Source: Comamonadaceae bacterium
GTDB taxonomy: Bacteria > Pseudomonadota > Gammaproteobacteria > Burkholderiales > Burkholderiaceae_C
NCBI GenBank assembly: GCA_027486255.1
Contig: JAIXPL010000058.1
Span: 1 to 33,714, forward strand
Length of the DNA: 33,714 nucleotides
Reading direction: 5' to 3'
The notes under the pieces are model-generated. The model did not search any database and was not told the origin of the DNA. It saw nothing but the letters and a program-made list of their open reading frames with translations. Shown here in pieces: positions 16,404-24,901 of the stretch. A program made the position numbers and the translations under genes. Each line of letters begins with the position of its first letter. Within the stretch, counting starts at the first letter, position 1.

Positions 16404-17611
16404 GCCACCGTCACCTTCACCGCATGATCGGCCCAGCTGGTGTTGTTGTAGCCAAAGAGGTTCTCGCCACGGGTCTCGGGCTGCACCTGGCCTGCCACAT
16501 CGGTGGCACGGCTGACCAGCACATGGTTGCCCGGGGGCAGGCGCACCGGCAGCACGAACTGCCGCCAGGCGTACTTGCCCAGATCCGGGCCGATGAGGCG
16601 CGCCTCGCGCCAGCTCTTGCCACCGTCAATGGACACCTCCACCTTCCGCACAGCGTTCATGCCGCCAAAGGCCACGCCATGGATATGCACCATGCCAGCC
16701 GAAGGACCGGTGCCTTCGCCGCTGGGCGAATTGATCCAGGATTTGACGGTCATCTCCAGCACCGAAGGCTGGGACGGATCGGCCTTGGCACCCGGGGGCG
16801 TGACGCGGTAGCCATGGGACATGATGCGCGCATCGCTCTCAGTGGTGGTGAACGCCAGGCGCTTGATGTACTTGATGTTGTTGACGCCGGTGTAACCCGG
16901 CACGATGAGCCGCAGCGGCCCACCATGGGCCAGCGAAATGGGCGCGCCGTTCATCTCCCAAGCCAGCATGGCGTCGGCCATGGCCGCTGCAGGGACCGAG
17001 CGCTCCACCATCACCGACTTCGGGTCCACGCCATCGGGCAGCTTCTCGCCACCGGTGCCGGTCATGTAGGGGCGCTGGCCATCGAGCCCACCCAGGGCCT
17101 CGACCACGGCACGCACGGGCACACCGCTCCAGACCACACAGCCGGCCGCGCCCACCGTCCAGGGCGTACCGCTGGGCTTGCTGGGGAAAAAGCCCCGACC
17201 GTTGCCCGAGCACTGCAGCACCATGGCCATCGTTTCCAGCCCCATCTTCTTGAGCTCGGCCACGGTGAGCGTGCGGGGGTTCTTCACACCCTCCAGGCTG
17301 ATCTCCCAGGCGTCGCGGTTGGCCACGATGGACGCATCCGGCGCGGGCAGGTTATTGCGGACGTAGAGCTGCTCGGCCGGAGTGATGACGCTCGAGCCAA
17401 AGGCGCTGCGCTTGGTCTCCAGGATGCTGCTGCTGTGCACGATCAAGCTGCCCGGGTCTTTCCAGCTCGCATATGCGGGCAGGGGCCTGACGGCCGGGGC
17501 GGCAGACTGGGCCGAAGCCCCACGCGTGAAGCTGGCCAGGCCAGCGGCGGCCAGCGCACCGACGCTGGTGCTCAGCATGTGGCGGCGAGGCAGGGATGTG
17601 GGTGTGTTCAT
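16400..17611 (-). CDS. sorA: Sulfite oxidase-family molybdopterin enzyme, SorA-like
   Basis: A 403-residue periplasmic molybdenum enzyme oxidising sulfite to sulfate. A Tat signal (SLPRRHMLSTSVGALAAAGL) precedes the mature protein. The cofactor cysteine is C134 in MVLQCSGNGRGFF, as in bacterial SorA. Further family stretches are GGPLRLIVPGYTGVNNIKYI and HIHGVAFGGMNAVRKVEVSI in the C-terminal dimerisation domain. ATG 17611 is chosen because it directly precedes the Tat motif; an open frame extends far upstream but is not protein-like. It is co-transcribed with the SorB-like cytochrome and divergent from the dehalogenase. Confidence 0.92.
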   Translation of the reverse strand: MNTPTSLPRRHMLSTSVGALAAAGLASFTRGASAQSAAPAVRPLPAYASWKDPGSLIVHSSSILETKRSAFGSSVITPAEQLYVRNNLPAPDASIVANRDAWEISLEGVKNPRTLTVAELKKMGLETMAMVLQCSGNGRGFFPSKPSGTPWTVGAAGCVVWSGVPVRAVVEALGGLDGQRPYMTGTGGEKLPDGVDPKSVMVERSVPAAAMADAMLAWEMNGAPISLAHGGPLRLIVPGYTGVNNIKYIKRLAFTTTESDARIMSHGYRVTPPGAKADPSQPSVLEMTVKSWINSPSGEGTGPSAGMVHIHGVAFGGMNAVRKVEVSIDGGKSWREARLIGPDLGKYAWRQFVLPVRLPPGNHVLVSRATDVAGQVQPETRGENLFGYNNTSWADHAVKVTVA

Positions 17612-17768
17612 GGAGTGTCCTGTGGGTGGGCTGGGGCAGAAAAAAAGTACACAATTTTTAAACCACGCGAGCACCTGCCCCCTGCGGGTTTTCCCATGGA
17701 GGCAGGCACGCCCATGCCGAGCCTCATGCGCACTCGAAAAAACCACGCATGGGTCACCGATCCAGCGC

Positions 17769-17796
17769 GCCCCAAGCACTGAGCCCCAAGCACTGA
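17769..17796. repeat. 14-bp perfect tandem duplication
   Basis: GCCCCAAGCACTGA occurs twice in direct succession in the sorA/dehalogenase intergenic region. It looks like a recent slippage duplication. Whether it carries a binding site cannot be told from one locus. Confidence 0.9.
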
Positions 17797-17830
17797 ATCT
17801 GCCGCCGAGGATGCAATACAGTCCAGTTCC

Positions 17831-18541
17831 ATGCCTCGTTCTTCGTCCAGCGCCCACCCGCTCCGTGCCGTCCTCTTCGACGCCTACGGCACGCTGTTCG
17901 ACGTCTACAGCGTGGCCCTGCTGGCCGAGCAGCTGTTTCCGGGCCAGGGGCAGGCGCTGAGCGTGCTCTGGCGGGACAAGCAGATCGAATACTCCCGCCT
18001 GGTGAGCACCAGCAAGAGGGGCCCGCAGCGCGAGAGCGTGTACCAGCCCTTCTGGGAACTCACGCGCGCAGGCCTGCGCTATGCCTGCCAGCGCCTGGGC
18101 CTGGAACTGAACCCTGAACGCGAGGAGCAGCTGATGAACCAGTACCGCCACCTCTCGGCCTTTGCGGAAAACCGCGAGGTGCTACAGGCGCTCAAAAGCC
18201 GCGGCATGGTCACCGGCGTGCTGTCCAATGGCGATCCGGCCATGCTGGACGTGGCCGTGAAGTCGGCAGGCCTTGCGGACCTGCTGGACCATGTGATCAG
18301 CGTGGACGCCATCGGCCAATACAAGACCAGCCCCGAGGCCTACGCCCTGGGCGAGCAGGCCACGGGTCTGCCAGCGGCGAAAATAGGTTTTGTCAGCAGC
18401 AATGGCTGGGACGCGCTGGCCGCCGCCTGGTACGGCTACCAGACGCTCTGGGTCAACCGCTACGGCCTGCCCTTCGAGGAAATCGGCCCTCGCCCGCTGC
18501 ACACAGGCACCAACCTGCGGGCGGTGCTGGACATGGTCTAA
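17831..18541 (+). CDS. L-2-haloacid dehalogenase (HAD type II)
   Basis: A 236-residue HAD-superfamily hydrolase. Compared from memory with the Pseudomonas L-DEX enzyme, all eight active-site residues are present at one constant offset after the first two. They are nucleophile D17 (FDAYGTLFD), R48, S132 (LSNGDP), K165 and Y171 (YKTSPEAY), and S189, N191 and D194 (SSNGWDA). It should hydrolyse L-2-haloalkanoic acids such as chloroacetate or 2-chloropropionate to 2-hydroxyacids. It has the family's usual length and starts at ATG 17831. Glycolate formed from a C2 substrate could be oxidised to glyoxylate, which the adjacent malate synthase uses; this link is inference. Confidence 0.9.
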   Translation: MPRSSSSAHPLRAVLFDAYGTLFDVYSVALLAEQLFPGQGQALSVLWRDKQIEYSRLVSTSKRGPQRESVYQPFWELTRAGLRYACQRLGLELNPEREEQLMNQYRHLSAFAENREVLQALKSRGMVTGVLSNGDPAMLDVAVKSAGLADLLDHVISVDAIGQYKTSPEAYALGEQATGLPAAKIGFVSSNGWDALAAAWYGYQTLWVNRYGLPFEEIGPRPLHTGTNLRAVLDMV

Positions 18542-18609
18542 GCCCCCGGTCAGCCTCCATCCTTACGCTCGTCTATTCTTTGTCCTTTCCTCTTCATCCT
18601 AAAAAAACC

Positions 18610-20820
18610 ATGACTGAACGCACCCAAGCCCATCGCCTGCAAGTGGCCACCGAGCTGCACCGTTTCATCGAAGAGCACGTGCTCCCTGGCACCGGCGTCT
18701 CACCCAGCCAGTTCTGGAAGGGCTTTGATGCCATCGTGGCCGACCTAGCGCCCAAGAACCTGGCCCTGCTGGCCGAGCGTGACCGCCTGCAGGCCGAACT
18801 CGACGCCTGGCACCAAGCCCACCCAGGCCCCGTGGCCGACATGAAGGCCTACCGCGCCTTCCTCCAGAAAATTGGCTACCTCGTACCCGAGCCCAAGAAG
18901 GTGAAGATCACGACCAGCAAGGTCGATGCAGAGCTCGCCATCCAGGCCGGCCCGCAGCTGGTGGTGCCGGTCCTCAATGCCCGCTACGCGCTCAACGCCG
19001 CCAACGCGCGCTGGGGCTCCTTGTATGACGCGCTATACGGCACCGACGCCATCTCCGAGGCCCATGGCTGCGAGAAGGGCACGGGCTACAACCCCAAGCG
19101 CGGCGCCAAGGTCATCGAGTACGCACGCTACGTGCTGGACCGCACCGCGCCCCTGCGCAAGGGCTCGCACATTGATTCCGTGGGCTACCGCATCAAAGAA
19201 GGCAAGCTGGTGGTCAAGCTCAAGGACGGCAGCAAAACCACCCTGGACGACAAGAAGCAGCTGGTGGGCTTTCAGGGCGAGGCCGCTGCACCCAGCTCCG
19301 TGCTGCTGGCACATAACGGCCTGCACCTGGACCTGCGCATCGACCGCAGCACCCCCATCGGCGCCACCGACCCGGCCGGCGTGTGCGACCTGGTGCTCGA
19401 AGCCGCGCTCTCCACCATCCTCGACCTCGAAGACTCCGTGGCCGTGGTCGACGCCCAGGACAAGGTGTTGGCTTACCGCAACTGGCTGGGCATCCTGCAG
19501 GGCACGCTCACCGAAGAAGTCGCCAAGGGCGGCAAAACCTTCACGCGTGGCCTCAATACCGACCGCGTCTATAGCGCGCCCACGGGCAAGGGCCAGGTCA
19601 AGCTGCACGGCCGCTCGCTCATGTTCGTGCGCAATGTCGGCCACCTGATGACCAACCCGGCCATCCTCTACACCGACAAAAAAGGCGAAGTGCGCGAAAT
19701 CCCCGAGGGCATCCTGGACGCCGTGGTCACCACCACGATCGCCATGCATGACCTCAAGCGCAGCGCCAAAGACGCCATCCGCAACTCGCGCAAGGGCTCG
19801 GTCTACATCGTCAAGCCCAAGATGCACGGCCCGGCTGAGGTGGCCTTTGCCGACGAGCTGTTCACGCGCGTCGAAGTCATGCTGGGTCTGGCGCCCAGCA
19901 CCGTCAAGCTGGGCATCATGGACGAGGAGCGCCGCACCAGCGTGAACCTCAAGGCCTGCATTGCTGCGGCCAAGAGCCGTGTGGCCTTCATCAACACGGG
20001 CTTCCTGGACCGCACCGGCGACGAGATGCACACCTCCATGCATGCCGGCCCCATGGTCCGCAAAGGCGACATGAAGACCAGCGCCTGGATCCAGGCCTAT
20101 GAGCGCAACAACATGCTGGTGGGCCTGGCCTGCGGCCTGCGCGGCAAGGCGCAGATCGGCAAGGGCATGTGGGCCATGCCCGACCTGATGAAAGGCATGC
20201 TCGAGCAAAAGATCGCTCACCCCAAGGCCGGCGCCAACACCGCCTGGGTGCCCAGCCCCACCGGCGCCACGCTGCATGCCCTGCACTACCACCAGGTGCT
20301 GGTGAGCGACGTGCAAAAACAGCTGGAGAAGATCGACGCCAACGCCGAGCGCGAGGCCCTGCTCACCGGCCTGCTCACCATCCCCGTGGCCACCACGCCC
20401 AACTGGAGCGCCGCCGAGAAGCAGCAGGAACTTGACAACAACGCCCAGGGCATCCTGGGCTATGTGGTGCGCTGGATCGACCAGGGCGTGGGCTGCTCCA
20501 AGGTGCCCGACATCCACAACGTGGGCCTGATGGAAGACCGCGCCACGCTGCGCATCTCCAGCCAGCACATGGCCAACTGGCTGCACCACAAGGTGGTGAC
20601 CACCGCGCAGGTCAAGGCCACGTTTGAGCGCATGGCCGCCGTGGTGGACAAGCAAAACGCCGGCGATCCGCTCTACCAGAACATGGCCGGGCGCTTCAAC
20701 AAGAGCGCGGCCTACAAGGCCGCCTGCGACCTCGTGTTCAAAGGCATGGCGCAGCCCAGCGGCTACACCGAGCCCCTGCTGCACGCCTGGCGCCTGAAGG
20801 TCAAGGCCGGTCAGGCCTGA
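18610..20820 (+). CDS. glcB: Malate synthase G
   Basis: A 736-residue cytoplasmic enzyme condensing glyoxylate with acetyl-CoA to malate, of normal length for the G isoform. The TIM-barrel signatures include [20 protein letters not shown], the [20 protein letters not shown] stretch, [18 protein letters not shown] and [17 protein letters not shown]. The C-terminal domain has [20 protein letters not shown] and [11 protein letters not shown] with the catalytic aspartate/glutamate region. ATG 18610 is chosen; an upstream ATG in frame (18580) adds ten atypical residues. The leader is C/T-rich, without a good Shine-Dalgarno sequence. A classic terminator follows at 20848. Confidence 0.96.
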   Translation: MTERTQAHRLQVATELHRFIEEHVLPGTGVSPSQFWKGFDAIVADLAPKNLALLAERDRLQAELDAWHQAHPGPVADMKAYRAFLQKIGYLVPEPKKVKITTSKVDAELAIQAGPQLVVPVLNARYALNAANARWGSLYDALYGTDAISEAHGCEKGTGYNPKRGAKVIEYARYVLDRTAPLRKGSHIDSVGYRIKEGKLVVKLKDGSKTTLDDKKQLVGFQGEAAAPSSVLLAHNGLHLDLRIDRSTPIGATDPAGVCDLVLEAALSTILDLEDSVAVVDAQDKVLAYRNWLGILQGTLTEEVAKGGKTFTRGLNTDRVYSAPTGKGQVKLHGRSLMFVRNVGHLMTNPAILYTDKKGEVREIPEGILDAVVTTTIAMHDLKRSAKDAIRNSRKGSVYIVKPKMHGPAEVAFADELFTRVEVMLGLAPSTVKLGIMDEERRTSVNLKACIAAAKSRVAFINTGFLDRTGDEMHTSMHAGPMVRKGDMKTSAWIQAYERNNMLVGLACGLRGKAQIGKGMWAMPDLMKGMLEQKIAHPKAGANTAWVPSPTGATLHALHYHQVLVSDVQKQLEKIDANAEREALLTGLLTIPVATTPNWSAAEKQQELDNNAQGILGYVVRWIDQGVGCSKVPDIHNVGLMEDRATLRISSQHMANWLHHKVVTTAQVKATFERMAAVVDKQNAGDPLYQNMAGRFNKSAAYKAACDLVFKGMAQPSGYTEPLLHAWRLKVKAGQA

Positions 20821-20847
20821 ACTCCCCCCTCTCCCCACTGCACATCC

Positions 20848-20871
20848 ACGGCGCCTTCGGGCGCCGTTTTT
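20848..20871 (+). terminator. Rho-independent terminator of glcB
   Basis: ACGGCGCC and GGCGCCGT form an 8-bp G+C-rich stem with a TTCG tetraloop, followed by TTTT. It lies 28 bases after the glcB stop and 21 bases before the next start. Confidence 0.88.
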
Positions 20872-20892
20872 CATGACAGGAACCATCGGCCC

Positions 20893-21189
20893 ATGTTGAA
20901 CCACCTCCTCTTCGACGCCAGCGACGACGGCCAGGGCACCGGCAGCTGGGAGGCCATGGCCAGCGTACGCGCCGAGCGCCTGCCGAGCGTGATGACCGAG
21001 GTTGATGCCGCGCTGGCGGCGGCCGCACAGGATGCCCCCGGCCCGCGCGGGCCGCTGGACGAGGGTGGGGCCTGGGATGCCGAGCTGGAGGTGCAGCACG
21101 AAGGCGAATGGATCACCGTCACGCTCACACTGACCGGCCCCTGGGCCTGGGGCGAGGCCCTGGTCGCAGGCTTCTCAGCGGGCGGGTGA
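20893..21189 (+). CDS. Small protein of unknown function
   Basis: A 98-residue acidic, probably cytoplasmic protein beginning MLNHLLFDASDDGQGTGSWE and ending in a WAWGEALVAGFSAGG stretch. There is no signal peptide or membrane segment. The pattern FDASDD, EAMASVRAE, VMTEVDAAL and HEGEWITVTLTLTGP reminds me of a small uncharacterised protein often found next to glcB in Comamonadaceae, but I cannot verify this here. An AGGAA lies 10-14 bases before the ATG. It begins after the glcB terminator, so it has its own promoter or is read through. Confidence 0.7.
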   Translation: MLNHLLFDASDDGQGTGSWEAMASVRAERLPSVMTEVDAALAAAAQDAPGPRGPLDEGGAWDAELEVQHEGEWITVTLTLTGPWAWGEALVAGFSAGG

Positions 21190-21309
21190 AGCGCACGCAC
21201 GCCCTGCGATGTGTCCAAGTGCAAGAAGTGCATCAGCACTCTGAGCAGTTGGCACAGCGGCAACATCTGCTCACCACACGGCCGAGCCGCAGGCGAGCTC
21301 AGCCTCACC

Positions 21310-22032
21310 ATGCCAGGCATGTTGAGCTTGCAGCCCATTCCCTCCATTCGCAACATTCACGCCTTGAGTGCCCAGCTCGGCTACCGCCTGCTGTGCGCGG
21401 CGCCCTGGCTGCTTGGCATGGCCCTGGCCAGCCCATCCGCACAGGCCACCGTGCCGAGCCGGTCTGCCCAGGCCTTGTCAGCCCCGGCGTCCGAGCTGCG
21501 GCGCTGGGTCGCCCACACCGGTAACCACGCGAGTCGTCCCTACGTGGTGGTCGACAAGCAGCAGGCGCGTGTGTGGGTCTTCGATGCGCAGCACCAGCAG
21601 CTGGCCAGCAGCCCGGCCCTGCTGGGCCTGGCCCGCGGCGACCACGAGGTGCCGGACATCGCCACGCGCGACGTGCTGCGCCTGGCCCGCGACGCGCGCA
21701 TCACCCCGGCCGGCCGCTTCAACACCGAACCGGGCGTGAACATCCAGGGCGAGCCCGTGGTGTGGCTGGACTACGAGGCGGGCCTGGCCATGCACCGCGT
21801 GCGCCCCGGCCTGGCCCAGGCCGCGCGGCTCAAGCGTCTGGCCGCCGAAGTGGCGAGCGCGCAGCGCGTGTCCATGGGCTGCGTGGTGCTTCCAGTGGCC
21901 TTTTATGAGGGCGTGATCCAGCCCCTGCTGGGCCAGCAGGGTGGCGTGGTCTATGTGCTGCCCGAGCACAGCCCCCTGCAGTCCTGGCTGGCCCGCTGGG
22001 CGCAAGGCAGCCAGAACGCCAGCGCCCGCTGA
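21310..22032 (+). CDS. L,D-transpeptidase (YkuD-like) family exported protein
   Basis: A protein of about 240 residues with a hydrophobic signal region (LLCAAPWLLGMALASPSAQA). The catalytic domain begins YVVVDKQQARVWVFDAQHQQ. Further motifs are RITPAGRF, LAMHRVRP (position of the usual H-G motif) and VSMGCVVLPVAFYE, whose cysteine corresponds to the S-x-GC nucleophile of L,D-transpeptidases. The normal arginine after the GC-x motif is absent, as in the divergent branch of this family found in Burkholderiales. It could crosslink or edit peptidoglycan in the periplasm. The start is uncertain (ATG 21310 or 21319; the frame is open from 21211). Confidence 0.72.
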   Translation: MPGMLSLQPIPSIRNIHALSAQLGYRLLCAAPWLLGMALASPSAQATVPSRSAQALSAPASELRRWVAHTGNHASRPYVVVDKQQARVWVFDAQHQQLASSPALLGLARGDHEVPDIATRDVLRLARDARITPAGRFNTEPGVNIQGEPVVWLDYEAGLAMHRVRPGLAQAARLKRLAAEVASAQRVSMGCVVLPVAFYEGVIQPLLGQQGGVVYVLPEHSPLQSWLARWAQGSQNASAR

Positions 22033-22170
22033 GCACCGCGCCCGGGGCCGGGTGCACCAGCAGCACAGCTGTCGGCCTTGGCTGACACGCAGCACCGCGC
22101 GCTGCTTCTTCGCAAACGTCCAGTGGGGCCGCAACATGCGCCCACCATCAGCCTTGCGGTGACCCAGCCC

Positions 22171-22329
22171 ATGAAAAAATCGCCCTCGCATCCCATGCCC
22201 CTGCCAGGTGCGCCGCCCCCGGACGATCCGGACAACCCCACCCACCTGCCGGTGGACCCAGACGACGGCGGGGCCCCCGCACCTGCGCCCCCAGAAGAAG
22301 AAGGTGATGACTGGAGGCCGCCGGCATGA
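22171..22329 (+). CDS. Possible acidic, proline-rich microprotein
   Basis: A 52-residue open frame, MKKSPSHPMPLPGAPPPDDP, continuing with NPTHLPVDPDDGGAPAPAPP and ending EEEGDDWRPPA. About half the residues are P, D, E or G, suggesting a disordered protein. There is no transmembrane segment and only a weak ribosome site. Similar P/D-rich short proteins with a THLPVDPD core exist, as I recall, in related Burkholderiales, which is the main argument for coding. It converges on gspC with a 13-base gap. Confidence 0.45.
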   Translation: MKKSPSHPMPLPGAPPPDDPDNPTHLPVDPDDGGAPAPAPPEEEGDDWRPPA

Positions 22330-22342
22330 GCGCGCACACCGT

Positions 22343-22927
22343 TCAGGGCCCGGACGGCTCTGCCCGCCGCACGGGTGCACTCGGCTTGGCCTCCACCGGC
22401 ACCTCGGGGCCGGGCACCGGCGTGGGGCGCGGGGACGGTGGCGCCGGTTCCCAAGCCGGCAGCGGCAGCGTGAGCTTGACAGGCCCATCTGGCGTGTCGG
22501 CCAGCATCACCTCGCGGGCGGCCACCCGCTGGAGCACGAAGCCCGGCGCCACCGCCATGCCCACGCGAAAGGGCCGGGCCGGCTGGCCGTCTACGGCAAT
22601 CAGCGCAGCACCCTGGCCGCTGGCGCCCGCGATCACACCCAGCAGAACGAAGCGCGAACCCGGTCCCGGCACAGGCTCGCTCGCAGACGTGCCCGCGTCC
22701 CCAAGCAGCCGCGCCAGTTCGGCCTCGCCCAGCAGGGCCACGGCAGGCGCCGGGGGCGCAGCCGGTGCGGTGCTTGCGGAAAGTGGTGCAGCCAGGCGCT
22801 GCGCGGCCCAGGCCCAGGCGATCGCTGAGGCCAGTGACAGCAGTACCAGCAAAAGCGTGATGCCGCGCCGGCCCTGGGCCTGCCCCAGCGAGGCAGTGAT
22901 GTTGGGCAGCGAAGGGCGCAGGGTCAT
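22343..22927 (-). CDS. gspC: Type II secretion system protein GspC (PulC-like)
   Basis: A 194-residue inner-membrane protein linking the secretin to the inner-membrane platform. One membrane helix (GITLLLVLLSLASAIAWAWA, about residues 24-43) is followed by a periplasmic homology region with the GspC-type sequence SRFVLLGVIAG, ALIAVDGQPARPFRVGMAV and VMLADTPDGPVKLTLPLP. The tail is proline-rich and there is no obvious PDZ domain, as in short GspC forms. The likely ATG (22927) physically overlaps possible gspG starts on the other strand (ATG 22926 or 22947), so no free promoter region separates the divergent genes. An alternative start is 22948. Confidence 0.8.
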   Translation of the reverse strand: MTLRPSLPNITASLGQAQGRRGITLLLVLLSLASAIAWAWAAQRLAAPLSASTAPAAPPAPAVALLGEAELARLLGDAGTSASEPVPGPGSRFVLLGVIAGASGQGAALIAVDGQPARPFRVGMAVAPGFVLQRVAAREVMLADTPDGPVKLTLPLPAWEPAPPSPRPTPVPGPEVPVEAKPSAPVRRAEPSGP

Positions 22928-22946
22928 GACCGCTTCATCTTCACCC

Positions 22947-23378
22947 ATGCCAGCCCGACGCCGCAAGCTGAACGGGCGGGGCTTCACGCTGATCGAGCTG
23001 ATGGTGGTGCTGGTCATCATTGGGGTGCTGGCCGCCCTCATCGTGCCCAATGTGCTCAACCGCGCCGACGACGCCCGCGTCTCGGCCGCGCGCACCGACG
23101 TGAACAACCTGATGCAGGCGCTGCGCCTGTACCGCCTGGACAACCTGCGCTACCCCAGCACCGAGCAGGGCCTGCAGGCGCTGGTGCAGCGGCCCACGCA
23201 GGAGCCGGCCGCAGCCAACTGGCGGCCCTACCTGGACAAGCTGCCCCGCGATCCCTGGGGTCAGCCCTATGTGTACATGAACCCCGGCACGCGAGCCGAC
23301 ATCGACGTGCTGTCCTACGGGGCCGACGGCAAACCGGGCGGCGAGGGCTACAACGCAGATGTCGGCAGCTGGCAATAG
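22947..23378 (+). CDS. gspG: Type II secretion major pseudopilin GspG
   Basis: A 143-residue pseudopilin. A short leader ends GRG before FTLIELMVVLVIIGVLAALI; cleavage by prepilin peptidase after G12 leaves the conserved Glu at +5. The rest is the typical GspG body with DDARVSAARTDVNNLMQALR, LDNLRYPSTEQGLQALVQRP, LPRDPWGQPYVYMNPG and the calcium-site region SYGADGKPGGEG near the C-terminus. ATG 22947 gives a normal leader; ATG 22926 would add seven residues and overlap the gspC start. It is the first gene of the plus-strand gsp operon. Confidence 0.95.
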   Translation: MPARRRKLNGRGFTLIELMVVLVIIGVLAALIVPNVLNRADDARVSAARTDVNNLMQALRLYRLDNLRYPSTEQGLQALVQRPTQEPAAANWRPYLDKLPRDPWGQPYVYMNPGTRADIDVLSYGADGKPGGEGYNADVGSWQ

Positions 23379-23862
23379 TTTTAAGAGGCTCAGCTGGCTT
23401 AATCGGCTCAATCGGCCGACTAGCCCACAGGCGGCGCTGGGTTGGACCCTGCTGGAGCTCATGGTGGTGCTGGCCCTCATCGGCTTGGCCACGGCGGCGG
23501 TGAGCCTGGCCTTTCGGGATCCAAACGCCGCCCAGGTGGAGGAGGATGCGCTGCGCTTGGCGGCGCTGCTGGAAAGCGCGCGCGCCCATTCGCGCAGCAC
23601 GGGCCTGCCCGTGCGCTGGCAGGTGGCGCCCGAGGGCTTTCGCTTCGAGGGTCTGCAGGGCCTGGTGCTGCCGCAGACCTGGAAGCACGCGGGCGTGCAG
23701 GCCCAGGTGGAAGAAGGCGAGGTGCTGCTGCTCGGCCCGGAGCCGGTGCTGGCGCCGCAGGCGGTACTGGTGGCCAGCCGCGCTGCACCGGCGCTGCGCT
23801 GGCGCGTGGCCACCGACGGTGTGCGGCCCTTTGGCGTACAGCCGGCGACGGGAGGGCCATGA
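23359..23862 (+). CDS. gspH: Type II secretion minor pseudopilin GspH
   Basis: A 167-residue pseudopilin overlapping the end of gspG by 20 bases. The prepilin segment is LG followed by WTLLELMVVLALIGLATAAV, with cleavage after G28 and Glu at +5. The +1 residue is tryptophan instead of the near-universal phenylalanine. The leader is long (28 residues) and contains the curious near-repeat SWLNRLNRPT. The body ends with ALRWRVATDGVRPFGVQPAT, a GspH/FimT-like beta-rich C-terminus. It is translationally coupled to gspI (ATGA overlap). Confidence 0.85.
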   Translation: MSAAGNSFKRLSWLNRLNRPTSPQAALGWTLLELMVVLALIGLATAAVSLAFRDPNAAQVEEDALRLAALLESARAHSRSTGLPVRWQVAPEGFRFEGLQGLVLPQTWKHAGVQAQVEEGEVLLLGPEPVLAPQAVLVASRAAPALRWRVATDGVRPFGVQPATGGP

Positions 23863-24233
23863 GCTGCGGCCGTGGCTTCACGCTGGTGGAGGTGCTGGTG
23901 GCCCTGGGCATGGTGGCCGTGGCCCTGGCGGCCGGCCTGGCGCTGCAGTCGAGCTTGCAGCTGCGGGCCGAGCGCGAGCCCATCACCCTGCTGGCCGAAG
24001 TGTGCGCGCGCAACCGGTTCACCGAGCTGCGCCTGCTGCGGCAGCTGCCTGCCGCCGGACAAGAGCGCAGCCGCTGCGAGCAGGCGGGGCGTGCGCTGGA
24101 GGTGCTCACCACCATCACGCAGACCGCCAGCCCCGACTTGCAGCAGGTGCGGGTGAAGGTGCTGCTGAGCGATCCGGGCGGGCATGGCGAATCGGTGCTG
24201 CTGAGCCTGGCCAGCGTGCTGGGCCGCTACTGA
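23859..24233 (+). CDS. gspI: Type II secretion minor pseudopilin GspI
   Basis: A 124-residue pseudopilin starting MSCGRG and then FTLVEVLVALGMVAVALAAG, with the normal peptidase site after G6 and Glu at +5. The length and the C-terminal VRVKVLLSDPGGHGESVLLS pattern fit GspI. ATG 23859 overlaps the gspH stop (ATGA), and GGAGGG precedes it. Confidence 0.9.
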   Translation: MSCGRGFTLVEVLVALGMVAVALAAGLALQSSLQLRAEREPITLLAEVCARNRFTELRLLRQLPAAGQERSRCEQAGRALEVLTTITQTASPDLQQVRVKVLLSDPGGHGESVLLSLASVLGRY

Positions 24234-24244
24234 AGACAGGCCCC

Positions 24245-24901
24245 ATGCCAGCCCAGCGCACACCCTGCCGCGGCTTCACCTTGATGGAGGTGATGGTGGG
24301 CCTGCTGCTGCTGGCGATGATGTCCGTCATGAGCTGGCGCGGGCTGGACGGCCTCTTGCGCAGCCAGGCGCAACTGCGCGAGCGCGGCCAGGCGCTGGCA
24401 AGCCTGCAGACGGCGCTGGCCCAATGGAGCCTGGACCTGGACCAGGCGGCCGACAGCCCTTACCTCAACGCCTTCAGCTGGGATGGGCAGCAGCTGCGCA
24501 TCGTGCGCCGCGCCGTGAGTGAGGAGGCGCTGCTGGTGGTGAGCTGGGACCTGCGTCCCGCCGCCACGCCGGGTGATGCCGCGCAGTGGCGGCGTTGGCA
24601 ATCGGCGGCGCTGCACGACCGCGCGGCGCTGCTCCAGGCCTGGAACGAGGCGCAGGCCCGCCTGGACGACTCGGCTGCAGCCGTCACGCTGGTGCCCCTG
24701 CAGGGCTGGGAACTGCTATACCACCAGGGAGCTGGGTGGGTGCCGGCCCCGGCGCTCGCTGCGGGCCCCGGGGCTCAGGCGGTCCTGGTGGAGCCCCCGG
24801 CAGGAGTGCGCCTGCGCCTGCAACTCCCCCCGGCCGCCGGGCTGGGAGGCCTGCTGCAGCTGGACTGGGCCAAGCCCAGCCAGAACCGGGGCCGCTCATG
24901 A
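24245..24901 (+). CDS. gspJ: Type II secretion minor pseudopilin GspJ
   Basis: A 218-residue pseudopilin. The leader MPAQRTPCRG is followed by FTLMEVMVGLLLLAMMSVMS with Glu at +5. The long beta-rich body and the position between gspI and gspK identify GspJ, which forms the pseudopilus tip with GspI and GspK. It starts 12 bases after gspI and overlaps gspK by four bases. Confidence 0.9.
   Translation: MPAQRTPCRGFTLMEVMVGLLLLAMMSVMSWRGLDGLLRSQAQLRERGQALASLQTALAQWSLDLDQAADSPYLNAFSWDGQQLRIVRRAVSEEALLVVSWDLRPAATPGDAAQWRRWQSAALHDRAALLQAWNEAQARLDDSAAAVTLVPLQGWELLYHQGAGWVPAPALAAGPGAQAVLVEPPAGVRLRLQLPPAAGLGGLLQLDWAKPSQNRGRS

Noticed and set aside
17612..18151. N-terminal extension of the sulfite oxidase frame through the upstream region and into the dehalogenase
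   Set aside because: The Tat signal begins right after ATG 17611, and the upstream residues are antisense to the dehalogenase.
18580..18609. Upstream ATG for malate synthase G
   Set aside because: Adds [10 protein letters not shown], which is not typical of the family and has no better ribosome site.
19033..21099. 688-residue open frame antisense to malate synthase G
   Set aside because: Shadow frame of a high-G+C gene; the His/Gly/Val-rich product has no family pattern and the opposite strand encodes an unmistakable GlcB.
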